Source of the DNA: DATKPA01 sp051955985
Lineage (GTDB): Bacteria; Planctomycetota; Phycisphaerae; WQYP01
NCBI GenBank assembly: GCA_051955985.1
Contig: JBQCGD010000138.1
Coordinates: 27,174-91,173 of the forward strand
Reading direction: 5' to 3'
Length of the DNA stretch: 64,000 nt
The notes beneath the pieces are model-generated. The model saw only the letters and a list, made by a program, of their open reading frames with translations, was not told the origin of the DNA and made no database searches. Shown here piece after piece: positions 8,982-18,217 of this stretch. The stretch's first letter is position 1. Each line of letters starts with the position of its first letter. Position numbers and translations under genes: made by a program.

Positions 8982-9079
8982 GCCGATCTCCTCGCAAAGT
9001 CCCGCCCGTCCGCCCCACGGCGCGTGCCAATACTAGGTGCCCGGCCCCTCCGTCGCAATGCGCCGCGTGCAGGCACAAC

Positions 9080-9107
9080 TTGCCCCCCCCACCGCCACCC
9101 CTATACT
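9080..9107 (+). promoter_or_regulatory. promoter placed for a leaderless regulator transcript
   Basis: TTGCCC and TATACT with a 16-bp spacer; the -10 ends 7 bp before the ATG at 9115 and no ribosome binding site lies between. Confidence 0.5.
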
Positions 9108-9114
9108 TTCTCGC

Positions 9115-10521
9115 ATGAGCAAAGCACCCTCCATCCGCGTTCTCATTGTTGATGACGAAATCGACCATGCCGACGTCATGGCCGAGGCCGTCGCCCGCAT
9201 GGGTTATTCCGTCAAGCAGGCGCACAACCTCGCCGACGCCAAGCGGTTTTTCACCGAGGACGAGTTCGATTTGGTGATTACCGACCTTCGCATGGATACG
9301 CCCAACGACGGGTTTGACCTGCTTCAGTTCGTCCGCCGGGCCCGGCCGCAGACAGAGGTGATCGTCGTCACCGCCCATGGCGATGTTCACACGGCCGTGC
9401 AGGCGATGCGCAATGGTGCGTATGACTTCATCCAGAAGCCGCTCGATCTCGAGGTGATTCGCACGCAGGTGCGGCGCGCTGCGGAGAAGATTCTTCTTGC
9501 GCGGAAAAACCAGGAGCTCTCGGACGCCCTCGATCAGCGTTTCGGGATCCACGGCATCATTGGCCAATCGGAGCCGATGAAGCGCATCCTCCAGCTCATC
9601 GCCCAGATCGCGCCCACTGACATCAACGTCCTCATCCTCGGCGAGTCGGGCACCGGAAAGGAGCTCGTCGCCCGTGCGCTGCACCAGAATTCCCGGCGAC
9701 GCGCCAGCCGCTTTGTCGCCCTCAATTGTGCCGGCCTGAATGAATCCACCCTCGAAGACGAACTCTTCGGTCACGTGCGCGGCGCCTTCACCGACGCCCG
9801 CGGCGACCGGGAGGGCCGCTTCGAATACGCCGACGGCGGCACGCTGTTCCTTGACGAAATCGGCGACATGCCGCTCACCATGCAGGCCAAACTACTGCGC
9901 GTGCTGCAGGACCGGGAGATCACGCGGCTGGGGTCGAATGATCCGATCAAGGTGGATGTGCGATTCCTGTCGGCGACGAACAAGGACCTTCTGCAGGCGG
10001 TGCGCGACAAAACGTTCCGGGAGGATCTCTACTTCCGGATCAAAGGGGCGGTGATCGAGCTTCCGCCGCTGCGTGATCGGCGCGACGACATTCCGCTGCT
10101 CATCAACCACGTCATCTCGCGTGCCCCCGAGAAGCTTGGCAAGAAAATCGAAGGCATCGACGCTCCCGCCAAGAACGCCCTCGTCGCCTACAACTGGCCG
10201 GGGAATGTGCGCGAGCTCGAGAACACCGTTGAAAACATGATCGTGCTCGCCCAGGGCCCCAAGCTCACGCTGGCGGATGTTCCGCCGAACATCACCGGCC
10301 ACTCCCCCACCGCCACCACCGCGATCATCCACGCCCCGCAAACCAGCGCTCCGACCACCGCCATCACGCTCGCGGGCAAGAACCTCGCCGATCTCGAAAA
10401 ACAGGCCATTGAAGAGACGTTAAACGCCGTCCACGGCAACCGGGAACAAGCGGCCAAGATCCTCGGCATTGGCGAACGCACGTTGTATCGGAAGATCAAG
10501 GAATATGGGCTGAAGGAGTGA
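9115..10521 (+). CDS. NtrC-family sigma-54-dependent response regulator
   Basis: A 468-aa cytoplasmic transcription activator. Residues 1-125 are a receiver domain with acidic pocket VDDE and phosphoacceptor Asp57 (ITDLRMD). Residues about 145-380 are the AAA+ domain: Walker A GESGTGKE, the sigma-54 contact loop as GAFTDA (a common variant of GAFTGA), Walker B GGTLFLDEIGD and an NWPGNVRELEN sensor region. Residues 420-468 are a Fis-type helix-turn-helix. No cognate kinase is adjacent. Start ATG 9115 is chosen because the upstream extension has no RBS and a -10 box sits 7 bp away. Confidence 0.93.
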   Translation: MSKAPSIRVLIVDDEIDHADVMAEAVARMGYSVKQAHNLADAKRFFTEDEFDLVITDLRMDTPNDGFDLLQFVRRARPQTEVIVVTAHGDVHTAVQAMRNGAYDFIQKPLDLEVIRTQVRRAAEKILLARKNQELSDALDQRFGIHGIIGQSEPMKRILQLIAQIAPTDINVLILGESGTGKELVARALHQNSRRRASRFVALNCAGLNESTLEDELFGHVRGAFTDARGDREGRFEYADGGTLFLDEIGDMPLTMQAKLLRVLQDREITRLGSNDPIKVDVRFLSATNKDLLQAVRDKTFREDLYFRIKGAVIELPPLRDRRDDIPLLINHVISRAPEKLGKKIEGIDAPAKNALVAYNWPGNVRELENTVENMIVLAQGPKLTLADVPPNITGHSPTATTAIIHAPQTSAPTTAITLAGKNLADLEKQAIEETLNAVHGNREQAAKILGIGERTLYRKIKEYGLKE

Positions 10522-10540
10522 GCAAAGAACACGGCTGCAG

Positions 10541-10626
10541 GTCCCTTCGGGGTTCAACTTGTTTGGTCCGTATCCAGGGGTTTCCTGCGGTCACCCCAGG
10601 CGACGATCGTGAGCCCCTATGGGGCG
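10541..10626. repeat. hairpin-rich intergenic repeat (CCCC/GGGG words)
   Basis: Between the regulator and ispF lie CCCTTCGGGG, an imperfect CCAGGGGT/ACCCCAGG pair and GCCCCTATGGGGC. The mixture resembles dispersed intergenic repeats of planctomycete and verrucomicrobial genomes. Copy number elsewhere is unknown. Confidence 0.35.
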
Positions 10627-10644
10627 AATGAAGGAAAGCACTCA

Positions 10645-11124
10645 ATGTCCAACATCCGCATCGGCCTCGGTTACGATCTCCACCGCACCATCACCGGACG
10701 CCCGCTCGTCCTTGCCAACGTCGTCATTCCGCACGACCGGGGTCTCGACGGGCACTCGGATGCGGATGTTGTCCTGCATGCGCTTATCGACGCCATCACC
10801 GGGGCCGCGGGTCTTCCCGACGTTGGGCAGATGTTTCCCAACACCGATCCGAAATACAAGGGGATCGATTCGGCGGAACTTCTCAAGGGAACGATGGAGG
10901 AATTTGCCAAGACCGGTTACCGGATCGTCAACACCGACATCATCGTGCTGGCGCAGAAGCCCAAGCTCTCGCCGCACAAGCCGGCGATGATCAAACGCCT
11001 TTCCGAACTCCTGCAGATCCGGGAAGACCAGATCAACATCAAAGGCAAAACGGGCGAATCGGTCGATGCCATCGGCGAGGAACGCGCCATTGGCTGCCAC
11101 TGCGTGGTGCTCATTGAAAAGTGA
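10645..11124 (+). CDS. ispF: 2-C-methyl-D-erythritol 2,4-cyclodiphosphate synthase
   Basis: Fifth step of the non-mevalonate isoprenoid pathway, converting CDP-ME-2-phosphate to the cyclodiphosphate with release of CMP; cytoplasmic trimer. The 159-aa protein is of normal length. Metal ligands are seen in GYDLHR (Asp and His) and GHSDADVVLHALIDAI; MFPNTDPKYKGIDS and INIKGKTGE are the usual substrate-binding stretches. Start ATG 10645 has AAGGAAAG upstream. IspD is not adjacent, so it stands alone. Confidence 0.95.
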   Translation: MSNIRIGLGYDLHRTITGRPLVLANVVIPHDRGLDGHSDADVVLHALIDAITGAAGLPDVGQMFPNTDPKYKGIDSAELLKGTMEEFAKTGYRIVNTDIIVLAQKPKLSPHKPAMIKRLSELLQIREDQINIKGKTGESVDAIGEERAIGCHCVVLIEK

Positions 11125-11137
11125 AAGACGCCGATTC

Positions 11138-12073
11138 TCAGTTCTTGACGCCGGCAAGTTTCAGTGCCTGCGGAACCGACGTGTAGCCAAGCAGTGCCGC
11201 ATTCGTCGAATGCCACGTCCACGCAAGCCAGGTCCGCTCCACGTTCCAGCGTGAGTTCAGGATTCCCAACGAATCCACCAGCCCGAGCACCTGGTGCACG
11301 TTCGTGAACTCCGGCGGGAACCAGATCGCCGCGCCGATCGTGACGATCATCAGTTTCCCATGCACCGGCTTTCCCGTGGCGGCCGATTCCTGGAGCAGCC
11401 CTTCCAGCGCATTTTCAATCGAGTAGTTCCCTTTGCTGTGCCCCACCAGCAGCTTCACCTTGGGCCCTAGCGAAGAGAGGATATAGAGCAACGCCGTCGA
11501 GTCCGGGCACCCATACAGGAATCCCTCGCTGATCCCGTTATCCGCGAATTGGGCCTTGATGGCCTCGTGCGACGGCTGATGCCGGACGTGGTCTTTCACC
11601 TGCGCCGCCTTCAGGGCAGTCGCGATTTCGTCGCGCTCAATATTGGCCTTGCCGAAGACAAACCATCCGCCCCAGGCCTCGGTGGCGACATCCGCCAGCC
11701 CCAACCCCGACACGATCCCGGCCACGGGTTTCCCGAGGTAATCCGCCACATCACGCGCCAGGCTGGCCGTGCCCAAGGCTGAGCTTCCGACGCCTGCAAC
11801 GACGATCGTCTCCACCGCCTGGCCGCTCCCGAGCTGCTCCTGTACGAATTCCGGCGAACGCAGTGCGCGAATCGGCGCGTTGGCTTTCGCCGGATGGACG
11901 ATCAGCACCATCCCTTCCGGATCGATGTGCTGCGAAAGTTCGACCCGCTCGTCCGTCGCCAGCGACCCCGTGTCATAGAACACCCGATCCAGCGACGTAT
12001 TCATGCTGCGCCAGAACGAAATGAACATGCGACGCGATCCTTCCTGCGCCTGATCAAATAATGAAGTCGTCAC
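11138..12073 (-). CDS. alpha/beta-hydrolase-like protein, unknown substrate
   Basis: Start GTG 12073 with AAGGGGG seven bases upstream; 311 aa. The feature suggesting a hydrolase is KLLVGHSKGNYSIENAL, a nucleophile-elbow sequence (GxSxG with the last Gly replaced by Asn, as in some lipase-like proteins). Earlier residues VVAGVGSSALGTASLARD and GIVSGLGLADV are glycine-rich strands. No signal peptide is visible. The family is not identified. It converges with ispF with a 13-bp gap. Confidence 0.55.
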   Translation of the reverse strand: MTTSLFDQAQEGSRRMFISFWRSMNTSLDRVFYDTGSLATDERVELSQHIDPEGMVLIVHPAKANAPIRALRSPEFVQEQLGSGQAVETIVVAGVGSSALGTASLARDVADYLGKPVAGIVSGLGLADVATEAWGGWFVFGKANIERDEIATALKAAQVKDHVRHQPSHEAIKAQFADNGISEGFLYGCPDSTALLYILSSLGPKVKLLVGHSKGNYSIENALEGLLQESAATGKPVHGKLMIVTIGAAIWFPPEFTNVHQVLGLVDSLGILNSRWNVERTWLAWTWHSTNAALLGYTSVPQALKLAGVKN

Positions 12074-12254
12074 AAAAGCCCCCTTTTTCCGATGTCGTGT
12101 GATGAACCAACGACAACTGCAGGAACGCCACGGCACTCCGACACGCCACCCCCTTTCGCCCGAAATGTATTCAGCTCCGCGTACTATTTTCCAAAACCAT
12201 CTGCCCCCGTTCAATACAATTCCGAAAACCCCGCGATTTTGGGCGGATTCGCCC

Positions 12255-13184
12255 TCAACGGCATGACGCGATCGCCGTCGCCACCGCTTCCGGGCTTCCC
12301 ACGATTCCTGAAAAATTACCCGGCACGCCTCTCCGCCCCCCCACCGCATCGATGATCCGCTGTGCGCACCATGCCGCCACCACGGGCGTCCAGGCGACCT
12401 TCTTCAACGGCACCAGCGACGCGTAGGACTCCAGCAGCACCGAGCCGCGTAACTGATCAAACGTCCCGTCCGCTTTCACGCACAATCCCAGAAACGCGTC
12501 CACCACATCCTCCAGCGGACTGCCCCAGTGCAGCAGGCCCCAATCGACCATGGCGCGCAACTGGTGATCTGCATCGTGCATCAACGCCGCGGGCTGAACA
12601 TCGCCATGCACCCAGCCGTTCTCCACCGCCACCGGCAACCCCATCAACCCCACCAGCCGCCCGATGGTTTCGCGTCCGATCGCCGGCACATTGGCGACCG
12701 GATGCTCGTCGCCGCCGGAAATTTCCCGCTCCAGGCGTATCGCCAGTTGCACCTTCTCCGGCGGCGCGGGGACCTGCTCGCGCAAGAGCCGATGCATCCA
12801 CGCCAGCCGCAGCCCCACCTGCGACACATCATGTTCCGTGTATTGCTCCGGCGGCAGAGCGGAACCCGCCACCGCCAGCGACACCATCAGCCGGCCGTTC
12901 TGCAGACCCTCGCCCACGAAGCCGCCGCTTTTTGCCTTCATCCACGGCACGACGGTGAAGCGGTTGTCGTCGAGGGAATTGACGGCGCCCGCCATGAAGT
13001 CGAGTTGCTCTGCGGGATACGCCGCGGGGTACAGATACGCGAGGTACTCATTCTGCTGCGCCGTCAGCAGTTCAAATGTCGCCGCCTGCCGCCCGCGCGT
13101 TACCTGGCGAAACCGGATGATCCGCCCGAGGCCGAACTGGCGGGCAAGCAATCCATTGAGCAAGTACGTCTGCTGATCATCCAT
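12255..13184 (-). CDS. aminoglycoside phosphotransferase-like (APH/choline kinase fold) protein
   Basis: 309 aa from ATG 13184. The C-terminal lobe shows HGDVQPAALM (residues 193-202), the Brenner motif HGDxxxxN with the usual metal-binding Asn replaced by Ala200, and MVDWGLLHWG with the DFG-equivalent Asp214 retained. LAWMHRLLRE is the family helix. The N-terminal lobe is weakly conserved. Loss of the Asn may reduce or change phosphotransfer. A perfect TATAAT ends 6 bp before the ATG with no RBS, so a leaderless mRNA is likely. Confidence 0.7.
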   Translation of the reverse strand: MDDQQTYLLNGLLARQFGLGRIIRFRQVTRGRQAATFELLTAQQNEYLAYLYPAAYPAEQLDFMAGAVNSLDDNRFTVVPWMKAKSGGFVGEGLQNGRLMVSLAVAGSALPPEQYTEHDVSQVGLRLAWMHRLLREQVPAPPEKVQLAIRLEREISGGDEHPVANVPAIGRETIGRLVGLMGLPVAVENGWVHGDVQPAALMHDADHQLRAMVDWGLLHWGSPLEDVVDAFLGLCVKADGTFDQLRGSVLLESYASLVPLKKVAWTPVVAAWCAQRIIDAVGGRRGVPGNFSGIVGSPEAVATAIASCR

Positions 13185-13190
13185 CGCCGC

Positions 13191-13196
13191 ATTATA
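13191..13196 (-). promoter_or_regulatory. consensus -10 box (TATAAT) 6 bp before a start codon
   Basis: On the minus strand TATAAT is followed by GCGGCG and the ATG at 13184. No clear -35 is seen. The spacing places transcription start at or within one or two bases of the initiation codon. Confidence 0.5.
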
Positions 13197-13250
13197 GCCC
13201 CGGTGCCGCAGGCAGGCGTGAGATCGAGGCCCACAATGCAAAAACAAAAG

Positions 13251-13270
13251 AACCCGTGCGAACACGGGTT
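13251..13270 (-). terminator. rho-independent terminator of the dienelactone-hydrolase-like gene
   Basis: AACCCGTG and CACGGGTT with a 4-nt loop form a perfect stem; on the minus strand it is followed by CTTTTGTTTTTG. It lies 26 bp after the stop at 13296. Confidence 0.75.
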
Positions 13271-13295
13271 TCGTGAAAACGACCGGATTGGTTGT

Positions 13296-14219
13296 TCACT
13301 CATCATCCGACTTCTTCGGCGCGGCCCGCAGCCATTTGGCCAGGAAATTCCGCGTGCGTTCTTCCGACTGCTGCGCCGCCATCGCGTTGTATCCCTGCCG
13401 CGTCGGCACAAGGAACCCGTGCCCCACGCCCGGGTAGCGCACCACGTTGTAGAACACGCCGTTTGGATTGTGCGACAGCCGCGATTCCAGCGCCTCGATC
13501 TGATCCGACGGCACCTGCGGGTCGTTCGTGCCGTAAAAACTCAACAGCGGCGCGTGCAGGTTCAGCAGATCATCCACCGGTGAAATGGGGCGACTCTGCG
13601 AGGTGCTGCTGTAGATGATCCGGCCGTAGTAATTCACCGCCGCTGTCACGCGCAGATCGGTGCCCGCCATCATCATGGCATAGATGCCGCCCATGTCGTA
13701 GCCGACGATCCCGAGCGGCTGCCCGGCCGTCGGCTTCCCGTCCGCCTGCAGGTAATCAATTGCGCCGGAAATGTCCGACATCACCTGCTGGTCCGACGTC
13801 TGCTCGTAATCGAGGTATGCCTGCTGGGCGTTCACCCCGTGATCGGTGCTCGGAATCCGGGAATACAGGTTGGGCACCAGGACGGTATAGCCTTGTTTGG
13901 CGAGTTCATTCGCCTGCTTCTTTACCCAATCGGTCATGCCGAAAATATCCGGAACGACTACGATGGACGGGTGCGGCCCCCCGACCGCCGGATCGACCTG
14001 GTAGGCCTGGATGTCATGCCCCTCACTTCGATAGGTGATCATTTGCCCGGGCTTGATGGCGGTGGTAATTGGCTTTCCGTAAGCCGCCGCCGGTTGCGAC
14101 GTTGCGGCAGCCGCGGAAGCCTGCGGCGTCTCGTTCGCCGCCTGGGGCTGGGTTGCCTGACCGAAAGCCACTCCACCGCAAAGCAGGAGCGTTGCCGCCC
14201 AATATGTACGCATAGCCAT
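13296..14219 (-). CDS. exported dienelactone-hydrolase-family protein with Asp nucleophile position
   Basis: 307 aa from ATG 14219 (a second ATG lies at 14213). A signal peptide ends near AFGQA (residue 18-22), followed by an Ala/Gln/Thr linker to residue 50. The hydrolase domain has the DLH order: IVVVPDIFGM, the elbow IVGYDMGG (Asp175 where dienelactone hydrolases have Cys in GxCxGG), FYGTNDPQVP (Asp233) and YPGVGHGF (His267). The domain is otherwise complete, so a changed chemistry is possible. It has its own terminator. Confidence 0.85.
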   Translation of the reverse strand: MAMRTYWAATLLLCGGVAFGQATQPQAANETPQASAAAATSQPAAAYGKPITTAIKPGQMITYRSEGHDIQAYQVDPAVGGPHPSIVVVPDIFGMTDWVKKQANELAKQGYTVLVPNLYSRIPSTDHGVNAQQAYLDYEQTSDQQVMSDISGAIDYLQADGKPTAGQPLGIVGYDMGGIYAMMMAGTDLRVTAAVNYYGRIIYSSTSQSRPISPVDDLLNLHAPLLSFYGTNDPQVPSDQIEALESRLSHNPNGVFYNVVRYPGVGHGFLVPTRQGYNAMAAQQSEERTRNFLAKWLRAAPKKSDDE

Positions 14220-14452
14220 CTCCGACGAAAGCCCCGCCCGCTCAACCATGGACACGCGGCATGGGCGTGCTCACGGAGAGTTACGCGAATCCGGGCATGG
14301 CGGATTGAATCGCAGGGCCCCTACGCCAGAATGACGCACATTCGGCCTCAGAAGCGGCACCGCAATTGCCGATAAGGAGCGAATAGCCGCGGGTATGTGC
14401 CTTGGCTACACTTGGCCTATTGAGTCCCCCCACCCCTCGCGAGGTTTGTTGA

Positions 14453-16222
14453 ATGAAAACTGTCGTTCACGTCACGCACGAAGCCGTCCACAAAATCGGC
14501 GGCATCGGCGCCGTTCTCCATGGCTTGATCACTTCCAAAAGCTATCGCGGCGAGGTCGGCCGCGACATCCTGCTTGGGCCGCTCTTCTCCACGGAAGGCC
14601 CGATGGAGGGGCGCCTCCACGGCGGGAAAGTGCTCTATTCCGGCGTGGATGGCTACCGCGACACGCAATACGCCAACGACTTCGCCCGCATCGAGCACGA
14701 ATTCGGCATCAAACTCGTGTATGGAAAAAAGACCTTCCACGATCCGCTCACCGGCATCACGTCGGAACCGGAAGTGATCCTCGTGGACGTGCGCACCTAC
14801 AATCCCGAAAAAATGGGCGTGCTGAAATTCGTCCTCTTCCAGGATTACGGCATTGATTCCGGCAAGTACGAACACATCTGGGATTATGAGCAATACTGCC
14901 GGATCGCCGAGCCCGGCCTCGAAGCCATCCGCGCCATCGGCGCTTGCCAGAACGGGGACAAGCCGATCGTGCTCGCCCACGAGTACATGGGCATGCCGAC
15001 CGCCCTCGCCGCGCGCTCCCGCTACCCGGGCCAGTTCCGGACGATCTTCTACGCCCACGAAGTCGCCACCATGCGGCGCATCGTCGAGGAGCACCCGGGT
15101 CACGACACGATGTTTTACAACGTGCTCGACAAGGCGCAGGCGAAGGGCGAGTACGTGGAGGACGTCTTCGGCTCGCAGAAGGGCTTTTACAAGCACCCGC
15201 TGGTCGAGGCGTCGCGCTATTGCGACAACATTTTTGCGGTCGGCGATTACGTCGTGAAGGAACTCCGGTTCCTGCGCAAGGAATTCAAGGACCTGCACAT
15301 CGACCTCGCCTACAACGGCGTGCCGGCGCGCACGCTCACGCCGGAAGAGCGGCAGAAATCGCGGCAGAAACTCCGCCAGTATTGCTGCAACGTGCTGGAA
15401 TTCCAGCCCGACTTCGTCTTCACGCACCTGACGCGCCTCGTGCCCTCCAAGGGGCTGTGGCGCGACATCCGTGTGCTCGAGCAGCTCGAAAAACACCTGG
15501 CGAAGGACAACAAGACCGCGGTGCTCTTCATCGGCTCGACCGAAACCATCGGCCGCGCTCCGCACGACATCGCCAACATGGAAAAATGGTACAAGTGGCC
15601 GGCCGCGCACCGCGAGGGGCATCCCGATCTGACCGGGGGCGAAGCCAACTTTTACGCCGGCGTCCAGGAATGGAACGCCAAGGCCCGCTTCGTCAAAATC
15701 ATGTACATCAACCAGTTCATCATCGACGACAAGACCCTCGGCGCCCGCGCGCCCAAGGGGATCGACTTCCTCGATTTCCGCAAAGGCTCCGATGCGGAAT
15801 TCGGCCAATCGATCTATGAACCCTTCGGCATCGCGCAGGTGGAGCCGATTTCGTTCGGCGGGATCTGCGTCTTCACGACGCTCTGCGGCTGCGCGGGCTT
15901 CGTGCACAAGGCCGCCGGCGAAAAGCCGACGCCCAACGCGATTCCCGTGGATTACACGAAGCTTCCCGAGAGCCTGAAGGGCCAGACGATCGCGGAACTG
16001 CTGAAGATGGAAAAGAAGACGCGGGACGAAATCGAGCAGAGCGTTGCCGCGGAAATCGCGGAGGAACTCTACAAGCGTCTGCCGCGCACGTCGCAGGATT
16101 TCGAACGCCTGATCGCCGCCGGCGGAAAGATCGGCGCCGAAATGTCCTGGGATGCCGTTGCCCGCAACTACGTGCTGCCCGGCATGGAGCATGCCCTGAA
16201 AGGCAAGGGCGGCGCGAAATAA
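14453..16222 (+). CDS. glycogen/starch-synthase-like glycosyltransferase
   Basis: 589 aa, start ATG 14453 with GAGG upstream. The N-terminal KIGGIGAVLHGL is the KxGGL-like ADP-glucose loop of GT5 synthases; YAHEVATMRRIVEEHPG and VGDYVVKELRFL follow; the C-terminal part carries SIYEPFGIAQVEPISFGG, the E-x7-E retaining-transferase signature, and FTHLTRLVPSKG. Likely transfers glucose from a nucleotide sugar to a glucan in the cytoplasm. It is longer than classical GlgA and somewhat divergent, so acceptor and donor are inferred. No glg genes are adjacent. Confidence 0.8.
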   Translation: MKTVVHVTHEAVHKIGGIGAVLHGLITSKSYRGEVGRDILLGPLFSTEGPMEGRLHGGKVLYSGVDGYRDTQYANDFARIEHEFGIKLVYGKKTFHDPLTGITSEPEVILVDVRTYNPEKMGVLKFVLFQDYGIDSGKYEHIWDYEQYCRIAEPGLEAIRAIGACQNGDKPIVLAHEYMGMPTALAARSRYPGQFRTIFYAHEVATMRRIVEEHPGHDTMFYNVLDKAQAKGEYVEDVFGSQKGFYKHPLVEASRYCDNIFAVGDYVVKELRFLRKEFKDLHIDLAYNGVPARTLTPEERQKSRQKLRQYCCNVLEFQPDFVFTHLTRLVPSKGLWRDIRVLEQLEKHLAKDNKTAVLFIGSTETIGRAPHDIANMEKWYKWPAAHREGHPDLTGGEANFYAGVQEWNAKARFVKIMYINQFIIDDKTLGARAPKGIDFLDFRKGSDAEFGQSIYEPFGIAQVEPISFGGICVFTTLCGCAGFVHKAAGEKPTPNAIPVDYTKLPESLKGQTIAELLKMEKKTRDEIEQSVAAEIAEELYKRLPRTSQDFERLIAAGGKIGAEMSWDAVARNYVLPGMEHALKGKGGAK

Positions 16223-16319
16223 TTCGAACGAGCAGCGTTATCGAGAGGGTCGCGAGGGCTTGGCACGATCGCGGTGCATGCCGGCGCCCTGGGTGATGCA
16301 ATGAACGCGCGGGATCTGC

Positions 16320-18062
16320 TTAATGACCGCTCAAGGTCGTCACCCGCACCGGCAACTCCCCGCCAATTAACCCGGTCGAGCTCGCCGTGATCACGTAGTT
16401 CCCGCCCTGTGAAATCGACAGGCCGCGGAATATCGCCGCGCCGTGCGCCGCCGTCGCCGTTACGCGCCCGTTGAGTTCCCCCACGCCGCTCCCGCTCAAG
16501 GTCAACGTGACGACCGGCGAAAACTTGGTCACCGGCTTTCCGTTCTGATCCAGAAGCCGGACCGTCACCGTGTTCTTCGCATTCACCAGCCACACCCGCG
16601 CGTTGCTGGTCAACTCAAAATGCGGCGGCGGCTGGATCGCCCCCTGGCCGACGCTGAAATTTGCTGACACTGCCGTCGCGCCGATCCCCGTCGCCACCAG
16701 CCGATAGATGCCCGGCGTTTTCACCCGGATCCCCGCAAATGTCGCCACCCCATTGACCGCGGCCACTGATCCCACCACGCCCGCCGGCGCAAACTTCGTC
16801 CCCTGAAAGATCTGCAGCGTCAACGTCACTGTGTCGCGGGAGTTTTTCACCACCCGGCCTGCCGCATCCTGCACCAGCACACGAATCGGCTTCGGCTGCG
16901 CCGCTCCGATCGCCACGTTCGCCGGGTTGTTGGCAAAAGCGAGTTGGCTGGCCACGGTGGAAACGCCAAAGAGGATTCCGCGTCCCGCCGTGCCGCCGAG
17001 TTGCGACACGCCGAAGACGGTCCCGCTCGCGCTCACCGTCAGTCCCCCCGCCACGCCGAGGGGTGCGAAACTCTGCAGCACCACAGGCGTGGCACTTCCC
17101 ACCGGCAGTTCCAGCAGCGTGTCGCCGCTGCCCGACGTTGCGGTGAAGAACAGATTCCCGGCGGCATCTTCCGTCAGGGAATTTCCCCCAACGGCCCCCG
17201 CCGGCACAACCCCGCTCAGATCCGCAAGCTGCACCACCCCCGCCCGCCCGTTCAAAATCTCCACCACCGACGTATCCGTTAGCGCAAACAAATTCCCGGC
17301 GCTGTCCACATGCACCGCACGCGGGTTCGGAAGCTCGGTGAGAATTGTCGGCTGACCGGCCCCCAGCGGATTCATCCGGAACACGTTGCCCTGCCCCAGG
17401 AAGTTCGCCACCGTCCCCGCCTGCGCCTCGCCGTAAATCGTTCCATTCGGGCCGAGCGCCACCGCTCCCGGCGTCTGGCCGTCGGTCAATCCGCGGAAGG
17501 CGTACAACTGCCGAAACACCCCGCCGGAAATCTGAAACACGTTGCCGAATCCCGTGCCCGCATCCGAGGTCGAACCAAAAAGATCCCCCGCCGCATCCAC
17601 CGCCAGCGAACCGTTGGGCGATGTTCCCTCCCCTGGCGCAAACGCATGCAGTGTCGTCAGCACGCCGCTCTGCGGCTGAAATTCCCAGACGGTCCCCTGC
17701 CCGAATGCGCCGCCGGAGAGCGTCACGCCAAACAGATTGCCTTGGCCATCGATTGTGAGGAGCCCGCTGGGCAGCGATCCATCCGCACCGCCGGTAAAGG
17801 AATGGAGAATCGTCACCGCGTTTGTTCCAGCCGGAATTTCATAGAGCGTCCCGAGCGTTCTGGAACCGCCGGCCAGGGTGACGCCGAAAAGATCGCCCTG
17901 TGCGTCCGCCACCACGCCGCCGGTGGGCGCATTCCCGTCCGTGCGCCCGCCCGCAAACGAATGCACCGTAAAAAAGTTGGCCGACAGGAGCGTGCGCCCC
18001 TCGAGACGCTCCACCCCACAACACCCAGCAAACCGCCTCGCGCGCCATTTCTTCGTAAGCAC
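16320..18062 (-). CDS. GloVer-repeat surface protein with LEPR-XLL-like N-terminus
   Basis: 580 aa from GTG 18062, preceded by AGGAG six bases upstream. The N-terminus holds VERLEGRTLLSA, matching the planctomycete LEPR-XLL sorting/export motif. Residues about 25-330 are repeats of the TIGR03803 (GloVer) type, each like LHSFTGGADGSLPSG and GNLFGVTLSGGAFGQGTVW, predicted to form a beta propeller. Residues 370-580 are two Ig-like domains (AGVVGSVAAVNGVATFAGI; GAAIFRGLSISQGGNYVITA). A cell-surface or secreted structural role is inferred. It is divergent from the thioesterase gene. Confidence 0.8.
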   Translation of the reverse strand: MLTKKWRARRFAGCCGVERLEGRTLLSANFFTVHSFAGGRTDGNAPTGGVVADAQGDLFGVTLAGGSRTLGTLYEIPAGTNAVTILHSFTGGADGSLPSGLLTIDGQGNLFGVTLSGGAFGQGTVWEFQPQSGVLTTLHAFAPGEGTSPNGSLAVDAAGDLFGSTSDAGTGFGNVFQISGGVFRQLYAFRGLTDGQTPGAVALGPNGTIYGEAQAGTVANFLGQGNVFRMNPLGAGQPTILTELPNPRAVHVDSAGNLFALTDTSVVEILNGRAGVVQLADLSGVVPAGAVGGNSLTEDAAGNLFFTATSGSGDTLLELPVGSATPVVLQSFAPLGVAGGLTVSASGTVFGVSQLGGTAGRGILFGVSTVASQLAFANNPANVAIGAAQPKPIRVLVQDAAGRVVKNSRDTVTLTLQIFQGTKFAPAGVVGSVAAVNGVATFAGIRVKTPGIYRLVATGIGATAVSANFSVGQGAIQPPPHFELTSNARVWLVNAKNTVTVRLLDQNGKPVTKFSPVVTLTLSGSGVGELNGRVTATAAHGAAIFRGLSISQGGNYVITASSTGLIGGELPVRVTTLSGH

Positions 18063-18205
18063 AGTTGTCTCCTGAAATCCGAGGCCACCCCGCCACGCCG
18101 ACTCTTCTTCAAGCCTACCTCCGATTCTCGGACAGTCAAAAAGCGTTGTGTCGGCCAAAAGCACGATTCCAGCCGCACCCCCCCCGTTATTACCGGAACT
18201 TCGCC

Positions 18206-18211
18206 TATACT
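18206..18211 (+). promoter_or_regulatory. -10 box (TATACT) 6 bp before a start codon
   Basis: TATACT is followed by GACCGC and the ATG at 18218; no Shine-Dalgarno sequence is present, so a leaderless transcript of the thioesterase gene is likely. Confidence 0.45.
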
Positions 18212-18217
18212 GACCGC

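Noticed and set aside
9770..9790. GAFTDA instead of GAFTGA in the NtrC-like regulator
   Set aside because: A frequent natural variant of the sigma-54 contact loop, not a sign of lost function.
14417..16192. 591-codon minus-strand open frame
   Set aside because: Antisense to the glycogen-synthase-like gene; no start signal and no family features.
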